Shown here: in pieces, positions 6,765 to 13,387 of the stretch
How positions within the stretch are numbered: the first letter of the stretch is position 1
How the letters are laid out: the number at the start of each line of letters is the position of its first letter
Made by a program: the position numbers and the translations under genes
The notes under the pieces: model-generated
Seen by the model: only the letters and a program-made list of their open reading frames with translations
The model's database searches: none
What the model was told of the DNA's origin: nothing
Origin: Stephanodiscus triporus
Taxonomy: Eukaryota; Bacillariophyta; Thalassiosirophyceae; Thalassiosirales; Thalassiosiraceae
Length of the DNA stretch: 13,387 nucleotides
Reading direction: 5' to 3'
NCBI GenBank assembly: GCA_036939755.1
Contig: JALLAZ010000614.1
Span: 1 to 13,387, forward strand

Positions 6765-9008
6765 ATGAGCTCCCTGAGCTCCCCCTCCTCTTGCAATGGA
6801 TTGCGCCCATCCAACAATGCCGTCTCGTCGTCGTCCGCCGCAACTGCAAACCTCGTCAACAAAACGACGACCGACTGTCCCATTTGCCTGTGTCCCATAA
6901 CCTCCGAGCCGTGGGGCGTCGTTAATCCTTGCGGACACCCGTATCACCGCGAGTGCTGGTCGCAGGTCGTCGCCAATCACGCCTCGGCGGGCGGAGGGGG
7001 GAGGAATGCGAAGAACGCGCAGTGCGCCATTTGCAAGGGTGCGACGAGGGGATTCGTGTCGGTGTTCGTTGATCTGGGCGACGACCACGACGGTGATTAT
7101 GGAGGAGGAGGAATCGGGCTGGCGAAGAGGAATGGCGGAGAAGGAGGCGATGATTGTGATGTATTGTTAAATATTGATGGCGACGACGAGGATGAGGATG
7201 ATGACTCTTCGTTCGAGAAACTTGCGAATGAATCGGAAGGGCTGTGGAAGGACTTGGAAAAGTTATGTGGAAAGGAAAATTTCGACGAGGACATCGGCTT
7301 CGTTGACATAACAGATAGGAGCGATCGAGATGTTGACTCGATCTGCGTGGCCATTGATCTCACCCAACGGCCTTTGCCGTCAATGGATGGGAATATTGAC
7401 CGGACCGGGTCATCTTCCGCTCCATCCGATGTTACGCAGGTACATAATAATGAAGAGGACCGATTGAGGATCCAGCATACATTGACACGGTTAAAGCGCA
7501 TTCATGACGAAATCCTTTATAGACAACAACGGTCGAGACGACGCCGCTCGCCTTCTCCGTGGGCTACAGACAGACAGCTAGAACGACTGAGATCCAAGGT
7601 CCTGAGACTCCAATCCATCAATGCAGATCTGAACTCCAACACTAAGTCGTTGCAAACATCGAATGAGCGACTGTCTTCAACTCTCGAAAACATGAAACGG
7701 ATGGCGTCGGATGCGACCGTCAAGGAAGAGCGTGCCCTCATGCGATACGAGACACTGAAGAAACAGTGCAAATTAATGGATGAATCGTACCGCCGACACG
7801 TTGAAAGATCAAACCTCGACAAGAATGTACTGCAGAGTAAGATTATCGAGCTCCAGGCTAGGTTCACGAAGCTGTCCGACAGGTTAGATTTGCACGACAC
7901 GCGCGAGATGGAGGAGATAAGCGCCAAATATCGGAAAATGTCCCAGGAGGTACACGACTTCAAGTCAAAAAACGCGCGTTTGTTGGAGGAGTCTGAACGG
8001 AAGGAACGAGAGTGGGAGGTCAGGTACCGGAAGGAGACGGAACGTTGCGAGGGGCTGGTGCGGCAGGTGAAGATGTTGTCCGAGCGGGTCATCGGTGGTA
8101 GTGGCGATAATAGTGACGGGGGGCATGTGGGACGTAGAGCGGGCGTAGAGGCCGGCGTCGGTGTCGATGGCGGTCATCGTGTAGGGAACCTGTGTCACGC
8201 AAATAATCGAGGATTGGCCGCCACCGCCGCTCTTGCTCCCAGATCACGACATCACATCGGCAAGCTCAGTGGCAGGAGTGTGAAGGATTCGAACCCCTTC
8301 TTGCTACGAAAAGGTACCGTGCTCGACCACGAGATGTTCAATCGTACTGCCCAAAGGAGGAGCGTGACGAAAGACGATAACTCTATCGACGCCGTGGTCG
8401 GACGCGCCCGCACGGCGGTGGTATCCTTGGACGAGGGAAAGGCCCAAAAGGGGAAAATCTCACCCTCCTCCCCAGCGCAAATCGAATTCCCATTCCTCTC
8501 TAGAGATAAGGTCACAACGAGGAAGTTTCCAATTCATCTCAAAGGACCACTCCAGCCGCCGAACCATCGTCTTTCGCCGCAGTGCCGACTAAGTCACGAC
8601 GGTGTTCCTCCCGACGAAGACGCGCGAAGAGATGATAGTGGTGACGATTCCGACTTGAGTATCATAGGGGAGACAAGAGAAAATGTAAAACGTTGTTCTA
8701 CTGAAAAAATTCAAGTGATGATGAAGACCGGCCTGCCTCGCGCATCCAACAAGCGGAAGCAAGACGACGATGATGCCGTGCAAAGCGAACGAAAGTCTGA
8801 CAGCAGGAAGAAAATGCGACCGTCGACAGGACCAATAAGAAGCGCATCCTCTTCGTCGTCTCGAAAAATGACCGTTGCATCGTACTCACCGAGGCAGAAG
8901 AATGGAAATATCACCTCCTACTTCAAGCCGCCACTAGCTGAAAGGTCATATCCGGCATACAAGCCGCATATTTGTTTTGGATACGACTTGAGCACTTCTC
9001 TAACTTAA
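6765..9008 (+). CDS. RING-H2 E3 ubiquitin ligase, TRAIP-like, with SIM candidates and PIP box
   Basis: A 747-residue intron-free protein. A complete RING-H2 finger binds two zincs through Cys38, Cys41, Cys56, His58, His61, Cys64, Cys87 and Cys90. An acidic region follows, with two candidate SUMO-interaction motifs: FVDIT (179-183) and VAIDLT (195-200). Residues about 230-443 form a long Leu/Glu/Lys/Arg coiled coil, broken by an SR-type patch near 260. The tail is basic and Ser-rich and ends with NGNITSYF (713-720), a PCNA-interacting (PIP) motif with Asn in place of the usual Gln. An N-terminal RING, a coiled coil and a C-terminal PIP box is the layout of TRAIP, which ubiquitinates stalled replisomes; human TRAIP is about 470 residues. 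I infer a nuclear genome-stability ligase at replication forks. The tandem SIMs suggest it could also read SUMO. The RING is certain; orthology to TRAIP is probable. Confidence 0.85.
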   Translation: MSSLSSPSSCNGLRPSNNAVSSSSAATANLVNKTTTDCPICLCPITSEPWGVVNPCGHPYHRECWSQVVANHASAGGGGRNAKNAQCAICKGATRGFVSVFVDLGDDHDGDYGGGGIGLAKRNGGEGGDDCDVLLNIDGDDEDEDDDSSFEKLANESEGLWKDLEKLCGKENFDEDIGFVDITDRSDRDVDSICVAIDLTQRPLPSMDGNIDRTGSSSAPSDVTQVHNNEEDRLRIQHTLTRLKRIHDEILYRQQRSRRRRSPSPWATDRQLERLRSKVLRLQSINADLNSNTKSLQTSNERLSSTLENMKRMASDATVKEERALMRYETLKKQCKLMDESYRRHVERSNLDKNVLQSKIIELQARFTKLSDRLDLHDTREMEEISAKYRKMSQEVHDFKSKNARLLEESERKEREWEVRYRKETERCEGLVRQVKMLSERVIGGSGDNSDGGHVGRRAGVEAGVGVDGGHRVGNLCHANNRGLAATAALAPRSRHHIGKLSGRSVKDSNPFLLRKGTVLDHEMFNRTAQRRSVTKDDNSIDAVVGRARTAVVSLDEGKAQKGKISPSSPAQIEFPFLSRDKVTTRKFPIHLKGPLQPPNHRLSPQCRLSHDGVPPDEDARRDDSGDDSDLSIIGETRENVKRCSTEKIQVMMKTGLPRASNKRKQDDDDAVQSERKSDSRKKMRPSTGPIRSASSSSSRKMTVASYSPRQKNGNITSYFKPPLAERSYPAYKPHICFGYDLSTSLT

Positions 9009-9127
9009 CAAACCCACAGTTTTTCCACGAAGCAATTCTACTTTGCGCAATTCTATTAAATCATTTTATGTGCCAAGTTTGTGCAACATGCTCAGTGGGA
9101 GCTTCTTCTTAACCTGACAAATCAGAT

Positions 9128-9152
9128 GAATGAAGCTGAAGAGGCTTCATTC
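9128..9152. repeat. 9-bp perfect hairpin
   Basis: GAATGAAGC (9128-9136) pairs exactly with GCTTCATTC (9144-9152) around a 7-base loop, about 120 bases past the RING gene stop. It could fold in that gene's 3' UTR. Confidence 0.5.
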
Positions 9153-9200
9153 GAGGGATATAGAGCATGATCCAAACTGAGCACTATATGCACTTTTTCA

Positions 9201-9215
9201 CGGGGACTATCCCCG
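9201..9215. repeat. Short GC-rich hairpin
   Basis: CGGGGA (9201-9206) and TCCCCG (9210-9215) pair exactly around a 3-base loop, 48 bases after the previous hairpin. Confidence 0.4.
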
Positions 9216-9302
9216 ACCCATGTTCGCCAGTCGTGTTAGGTCACGACCGGTGGGCCGTAAAAATGGAAGTCTCTTCGAAGAAGAATTGATCATCGCGGGT
9301 GA

Positions 9303-9308
9303 AATAAA
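9303..9308 (+). terminator. Candidate poly(A) signal of the RING gene
   Basis: AATAAA on the plus strand, about 295 bases after the RING stop. It lies back-to-back with a minus-strand AATAAA at 9314-9319. Confidence 0.35.
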
Positions 9309-9313
9309 AGTTG

Positions 9314-9319
9314 TTTATT
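9314..9319 (-). terminator. Candidate poly(A) signal of the CLP1 gene
   Basis: TTTATT on the plus strand reads AATAAA on the minus strand, about 105 bases after the CLP1 stop. Using both signals would make the two convergent transcripts end within, or overlap by, a few tens of bases. Confidence 0.4.
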
Positions 9320-9424
9320 GTTATATTATCACTTTCTCTCTCCTTCGGGGGGAATTGGGGGCGGAGGTACATCGCAACACCGCCGCCTGGGGAATTTTCG
9401 TTTCATTACGTGCATATTATATAT

Positions 9425-11119
9425 TCATTCCATCCAGAATACGTCCCCGACGAGCAGATGAAAGCTCGGCAGGCTCCCCGCGCACGGACTGAGCAGGCTC
9501 ATCGATCCGGCGTCGACGTCCACCTTCTCCACGACGACGAATCCCGCCACCCCCCCGAGGTACAAATCCCTCGCCACACCGCTTCTCTCGTACCTTCCCA
9601 CGGCACCGGGATGACAAACGGCGAGGACCGCGTGTTGGTACCTCGTTGTGATCTCCGACGTCGGTATAGTGACGAGCTGTATCGGATCGGTCGATTGCTT
9701 CGCGGATATCGGAAGGAGGGACGCAGATAGCGAAACGCTCGCGAGGCGATGGAGTCGCACGTCCGAGAACGACGCCTCGATTAGGCAGGGGCTGAACCGA
9801 TGACGCGACGTCGGCACGGGCGGGACGGGAACGACGGAGGAGGAGGATACGTCCGATCTCGTCGGCGCGGACGAGAATACGACGTCGCCGTAGAAGTATC
9901 GCCTAACGTCTCGCGAGCGACACGACCTTCGAAAGGACTGATCGCGCTCGCTAACGCCCCCGCTTCGCGGTAGCTTGATCAACTTGGGCATCGTCGTCGT
10001 CGTCGTCGTCGTCCCCCTCCTCCTCCCCACCCCCCCCATCATCGTCGTCGACTTCTCCTTCCCCTCCTCCTCGAGGGCCTTCTTGAGGTGCGTGCCGAGC
10101 ATGCTGTACAGTCGATCGTGTCCCAGCACCAGTATCACGCCTATCCGGAACGCGTCGATGGCGTGCAGGAGGTACTGGTATCCCACGTCCTCGATCGTGC
10201 CGGACGCGTTGACCACGATCCCCGACGCGTTGGCGTCGGCGTCCCCCGACAGTCGCTCGTCGATCGCGCTTCCCAGCCTCGTGAGCTGCGCCTTGTACAG
10301 GTCCGGATGTGCCGTCGGGTCGAGCGATCCGTACCATAGAACGAGCGGCATCGCCGACGAAGACGAAGACGAAGAAGAAGACGAAGACGACGAAGGAGTG
10401 CCCCCCGTCATGACGGAGGACGTGCCGTAGGATTCCGGCGTGACCATGTCGGGCGTGACGGACGATACCGCCAACGTGCCGGGGACCGATAGCATGTTCT
10501 GGGATGGATCGATATCGACGAGGAGGGGGGTACGTCCGAGTTTGACCGCGTACGCGACGAGTATACGAGCGAGGCTGGACTTGCCGGAATCGGCCGGTCC
10601 GCACAGGAGGACCCTCGGTCCCCGTCCGCGATCATCGCCGCCTCCGCCGCATTTGCCGTCGTCGTCGTCGTCGTCGTCCGTCGGGGGAGGGGGGGGCGCG
10701 GCATCGTCGTCCCCCCCCCTCCCCCCCCCCCCGACGCCCCGCGCGAGGGCGTCGTCCCTCATCGCCTCGAGCTGCGCGTGGGTGTTGACGTACGCGACGT
10801 TCGCGTCCGTCTCGTCGCTCGCGTACAGTATGTCGAGCCTGTCGACGTTCGTGACGTCGAGGACGCACCCGTGCCACGTGTATATCGCGACCTTCGTCGA
10901 CGTGAGTCGGAGCGGACGATCGACCGGCGGGAGCTCGGCCCCGAAAAGCTCCGCCGTGCCCCGTCGCAGGGTCACGGTGCAGGAAACGCCGTTGGGGATC
11001 TCGATTCGGAGTTCGGATTCGGGGGAGAGGGAATGGCGGGAGACGCCGTCGGACGGAGGCGGGAGGTTGGCGGCGGCGTTGCCGATGCCGGAGGAGGTGG
11101 CCGAGGAGGAGGAGCTCAT
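9425..11119 (-). CDS. CLP1: CLP1-type polynucleotide 5'-hydroxyl kinase / pre-mRNA cleavage factor
   Basis: A 564-residue protein against about 425 in human CLP1. The order of CLP1 domains is kept. The N-terminal beta domain contains the ELRIEI and GTAELFGAEL-type motifs (about 35-60) and a Trp-His-Gly-Cys turn. The kinase-type core starts with Walker A GPADSGKSS (174-182), then a VDIDPSQN...PGT segment. The GIVVNASGT strand has Thr308 where animal CLP1 has Trp. A SGGVSERDQSFRR lid (386-398) leads to YFYG (408-411), and a beta-rich C-terminal domain follows. CLP1 works in the nucleus in cleavage factor II for mRNA 3' ends and, in animals, phosphorylates RNA 5'-OH ends in tRNA splicing. The extra length comes from low-complexity inserts: Gly/Asp/Pro (about 125-165), a run of 13 Ser (243-255) and a Thr-rich loop before the lid. 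Family assignment is firm; kinase activity is unproven. The gene is divergent from the GPX-like gene. Confidence 0.9.
   Translation of the reverse strand: MSSSSSATSSGIGNAAANLPPPSDGVSRHSLSPESELRIEIPNGVSCTVTLRRGTAELFGAELPPVDRPLRLTSTKVAIYTWHGCVLDVTNVDRLDILYASDETDANVAYVNTHAQLEAMRDDALARGVGGGGRGGDDDAAPPPPPTDDDDDDDGKCGGGGDDRGRGPRVLLCGPADSGKSSLARILVAYAVKLGRTPLLVDIDPSQNMLSVPGTLAVSSVTPDMVTPESYGTSSVMTGGTPSSSSSSSSSSSSSAMPLVLWYGSLDPTAHPDLYKAQLTRLGSAIDERLSGDADANASGIVVNASGTIEDVGYQYLLHAIDAFRIGVILVLGHDRLYSMLGTHLKKALEEEGKEKSTTMMGGVGRRRGTTTTTTTMPKLIKLPRSGGVSERDQSFRRSCRSRDVRRYFYGDVVFSSAPTRSDVSSSSVVPVPPVPTSRHRFSPCLIEASFSDVRLHRLASVSLSASLLPISAKQSTDPIQLVTIPTSEITTRYQHAVLAVCHPGAVGRYERSGVARDLYLGGVAGFVVVEKVDVDAGSMSLLSPCAGSLPSFHLLVGDVFWME
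10355..10393. repeat. Triplet repeat encoding 13 Ser in CLP1
   Basis: Thirteen CGA/AGA triplets on the plus strand encode Ser243-Ser255 on the minus strand. It is an imperfect microsatellite kept in frame and probably lies in a flexible loop. Confidence 0.8.
10683..10725. repeat. G-tract/C-tract perfect inverted repeat within CLP1
   Basis: Five G, one A and eight G (10683-10696) form the exact reverse complement of C8-T-C5 at 10712-10725, with a 15-base loop; the C tract runs on to 10732. It encodes Gly and Pro runs of the CLP1 insert. Such DNA can form a very stable hairpin or quadruplex and is prone to sequencing indels. Confidence 0.75.
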
Positions 11120-11439
11120 GCTCTTGTTGTGGTGCCGCGGCCGGCGCTTGGTACTAGTATCGGTGCGGTCGGTGGTCGGCTGATTGCGCGGGCTGGCTGG
11201 TTGGCCCGCTTTTTTTCAGGTTGGGGATTTTTTTCTTGATTTGGCGGGTTGGAAGTATAAAAATAATACCTACTCCCATTAAACTCTGTCCTACCTACTC
11301 TGACTCCTCCACGTGGAGCATCAAACCTCGGACACACAAAAAACAATTTAATTTTTTTATTTGAGATTTCACGCACGCACCTGATGATCTGACCCATAAT
11401 AATAATATTATCACACCAACAACAACCCCGTAAAACCCG
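11120..11439. promoter_or_regulatory. Divergent promoter of CLP1 and the GPX-like gene
   Basis: 320 bases separate the two start codons. The CLP1-proximal part has two imperfect direct copies of GGTTGG...TTTTTTTC (11199-11217 and 11219-11235). A plus-strand TATAAAAA lies at 11256-11263. AT-rich DNA with AATAATAAT (about 11397-11410) lies next to the GPX-like start. Shared use as a bidirectional promoter is inferred from spacing alone. Confidence 0.45.
11256..11263 (+). promoter_or_regulatory. TATA-box candidate of the GPX-like gene
   Basis: TATAAAAA in AT-rich DNA about 180 bases before the start codon. It would place transcription start near 11290 with a 5' UTR of about 150 bases. Only the motif supports this. 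Confidence 0.3.
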
Positions 11440-13073
11440 ATGATGGCGCGAGGGCTCATCTCCGCCGCGGCGCTGCTCCTAGCGACATCGACGTCCGTTG
11501 TCGTCGTCGCATTCGCGCCCTCCCAACCCTCGAAGCATGCCAGCTATTCGAACGGCCAAGTCGTCGTCGTCGTCCGCCGAGGAGGGAGGAGGCCGACGAT
11601 CTCGTCGCGTCATTCGGCCAGTTACTTATCCAAATCGTCGTCGTCATCGTCGTCGTCGTCGTCGTCGGCCGCGCGCGAATCGTCGTGCGGCGACCCCCCC
11701 TCGTCGTCGTCCTCCGGAGGGAGCCGACGCGCCTTCCTCGCGACGACGACCGCGACGACCACCGCCGCCGTAATCCTCTCGTCGGGAAACGCGTCGTTCC
11801 TCCTCCCGTCTCCCGCGCGCGCCGCCGAGGGGGGCGGGGGGAAGGAGGAGCCGACGACGACGTCCGAGGCCTTCGAGTCCATCGCGGCCAGGGCCGCGCG
11901 CGTCTCCAGGGAGGTCTCCGAATCCGAGCTAGCGAATCAGGTCGCCGAGGAGGAGGAGATCGCGGTCAGACGTCGACGCGAAATCGGCCAAAGGCTGAAG
12001 GACGACGATCGATCGATATACGACTTCACCTTGCCGGTGAAAGGCAAGTCGAGGGAGGTATCCGAGCTCCTCGGGCAGACCTTCGGGGGAGGGAACGACG
12101 GCGGGGACGACGACGGAGGCGATGGAGGGGAGACGAAGCTGGCGGGGGGGAAGGTCGGGACGAGGGTGAAGGCGATACTCGTCGTCAACATGAAGCAGGA
12201 CGACCCGATCGCGAGGAGGAACATACCGGAATTGATCGAATTGTCCTCCAAGTGAGTTTTTTGGGGGGTTGCGTGGATGGGCACGGTGGTGAGACCTGAG
12301 GCCCGCGCGCATGAAAAAGGTTTCCCACCCATCCACCCCCACCCCGCCCCCTTAGAAAACCAAACATTATTAATCCTCTCGCACTTTCGACGGCCAAATC
12401 GATTCGCCGATCTCACACATCGCAAAAAAAATCGCAATACATCGCGTCCATCTCTCCCCCCCCCATCCTCTGTCCAGATTCGGCAAGAATGGAGAATTCG
12501 CCGTGATCATGTCGCCCACCGACCAGGGATATTACGAGCCCGACACGTCCGCCCTCCTTCGATTGAAGCTGGAGCAGGAATACGGGTACGGGAACACGCC
12601 CGGGACGGTACTCACGGACAAGGTGAATTTGCTCGGCACGGGCGCCCTGCCGTTCTGGAGGTGGCTGGAGGGGACATGTCGCACCCCCGCCGGTTTGGGG
12701 AAGATCCAGGTTAGTAGGATATAGCAGGAGCGGATGGGCGCGCGTCCCGTCGGATTCGATTTCGCATGTACCGTTTCATTTTCGTCCGTGCGTTTGTTTT
12801 ATTCAATCGTCCAACGACGCGCCCGAACGACAACAAAACACGCAGGCCAACTTCGAGAAGTTCCTAGTGGACGGCCGCACCGGCAAGCCCATACGTCGAT
12901 ATCCCCGAAAGTACCAACCGTACGACATGGCGGACGACATCGCGTCCCTGATCCAGGGCAAGCCCCTGCCGCCGGCGGGGTCCAATTTCAAAGAGGAGTG
13001 GAGGAACGCCGCGAAGGAGGCAGAGAACGACACGTACCGTTTCCAGAAGGGTTTGAATTACTTCGATCAGTGA
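11440..13073 (+). CDS. Glutathione-peroxidase-fold protein, thylakoid-lumen targeted, catalytic residues replaced
   Basis: Three exons (11440-12251, 12478-12709, 12846-13073) give 423 residues. The presequence is tripartite: an ER signal (hydrophobic 6-23) cut before Phe25 in VAFAP, the diatom plastid-entry motif; a Ser-rich transit region with 11 consecutive Ser (66-76); then a Tat signal SRRAFL (95-100), hydrophobic stretch and SPARA cleavage after Ala128. A helical linker leads to the GPX domain. IYDFT (193-197) starts it; VVN (248-250), the dimer-helix segment, ALPFWRWLEG and NFEKFLVDG...PIRRY follow in GPX order. Against the family, the Cys/Sec position holds Asp255, the catalytic Gln holds Tyr290 and the Trp of WNF holds Ala349; only Asn350 of the tetrad remains. 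An acidic Gly/Asp insert (about 217-240) sits just before the first core strand. I infer a lumenal GPX-like pseudoenzyme, perhaps structural or a sensor. Splicing is supported by consensus sites and restored homology. Confidence 0.82.
11635..11667. repeat. TCG triplet run encoding 11 Ser
   Basis: Eleven TCG/TCA triplets encode Ser66-Ser76 in the transit-peptide region. Hydroxylated, basic stretches suit transit peptides, so the repeat may be tolerated there. Confidence 0.8.
12252..12477 (+). other. Intron 1 of the GPX-like gene
   Basis: 226 bases, donor GTGAGT and acceptor TGTCCAG after a T/C tract (about 12450-12470). It splits Lys271 (AA|A). Reading through would hit the TGA inside the donor; splicing restores GPX homology. 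Confidence 0.88.
12710..12845 (+). other. Intron 2 of the GPX-like gene
   Basis: 136 bases, donor GTTAGT and acceptor CACGCAG, falling between codons for Gln348 and Ala349. Splicing joins GKIQ to ANFEKF, matching the GPX I-x-W-N-F-x-K-F segment. Confidence 0.88.
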
Positions 13074-13387
13074 TGGAGATTGCCGATGAGGAAGGGTCGA
13101 CTGGACAACACCGATAAGAATGAAATCTGTCACAGTTCTTGGTGCTGGTAAGGAGCGTATAGAGTAGTCTTTTAATTTGTTGGTGGCACTTTGTCCTGGT
13201 GATAATCACGTCTGCAGTACTTGGGACATCAGTATCTTTTTTGATAATGTATCTCGGTTGAGTGCTTTAGTCTATTTGGAGTTGTACACACTTTTGCCCG
13301 TCAGGCAGTTTAGCTCGGCTTATCAAGTTGTTGTATTACCGCTGCCACGCAAGTGCCGCGCCACATTAAAAAAAATAATTTCCCACA
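13074..13387 (+). other. 3' flank of the GPX-like gene
   Basis: AT-rich DNA to the window end, taken as 3' UTR and intergenic sequence. No AATAAA, gene or clear repeat is seen; an A-rich run lies at 13366-13378. Confidence 0.4.

Larger units (their letters stand above)
9009..9424. other. Convergent 3' intergenic region
   Basis: About 415 bases between the convergent RING and CLP1 genes. It holds two hairpins and facing AATAAA signals, listed separately. An open plus-strand frame here has no recognisable features. No gene is supported. Confidence 0.5.

Noticed and set aside
9951..10604. Minus-strand 217-codon frame rich in Arg, His and Asp.
   Set aside because: Off-frame shadow of CLP1, which has Walker A and full family similarity.
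12253..12255. In-frame TGA in a GPX gene as a possible selenocysteine codon.
   Set aside because: It lies inside a GTGAGT splice donor and about 16 residues after the Sec/Cys position; splicing over it restores the homology.
11685..12299. Plus-strand 204-codon Arg/Gly-rich frame overlapping exon 1 of the GPX-like gene.
   Set aside because: Low-complexity shadow; the other frame has the targeting signals and GPX motifs.
1..13387. CRISPR array, bacterial operon or phage-defence system.
   Set aside because: No spaced repeats, no co-directional cluster and no such proteins; introns, plastid targeting and gene families indicate a eukaryotic nuclear region.

Overview
The window looks like nuclear DNA of a diatom or a close photosynthetic stramenopile. 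Six protein genes alternate between strands without operon logic. One gene has two short GT-AG introns. One product starts with a signal peptide ending in an AFAP-type motif, which marks import into a complex plastid in these algae. Several products belong to eukaryotic families (CLP1, a TRAIP-like RING ligase, a urea transporter). Coding DNA is GC-rich with many GAC/TCG-type triplet runs, while intergenic DNA is AT-rich.

Layout. 1-337: AT-rich leader with a nested palindrome at the window edge. 338-1897 (+): type II membrane protein with fucosyltransferase-like motifs. 2128-4506 (-): large conserved-looking protein of unknown function whose 5' part probably lies in a different frame from the one called. 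4788-6341 (+): urea transporter of the UT/SLC14 family with a long serine-rich C-terminal tail. 6765-9008 (+): RING-H2 ubiquitin ligase with tandem candidate SUMO-interaction motifs, a long coiled coil and a C-terminal PCNA-binding motif, most like TRAIP. 9425-11119 (-): CLP1-type polynucleotide kinase/mRNA 3'-end processing factor with low-complexity insertions. 11440-13073 (+): three-exon gene for a glutathione-peroxidase-fold protein carrying an ER signal, a plastid transit region and a twin-arginine thylakoid-lumen signal.

The most interesting gene is the last. Its fold-level similarity to glutathione peroxidases is clear, but the positions of the catalytic Cys/Sec, Gln and Trp hold Asp, Tyr and Ala; only the Asn is kept. 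It therefore reads as a thylakoid-lumen GPX pseudoenzyme, or an enzyme with different chemistry. No mobile element, CRISPR array, rRNA or tRNA gene was recognised. The genes share no obvious pathway; paired promoters (gene 2/urea transporter, CLP1/GPX-like) are the only visible regulatory links.
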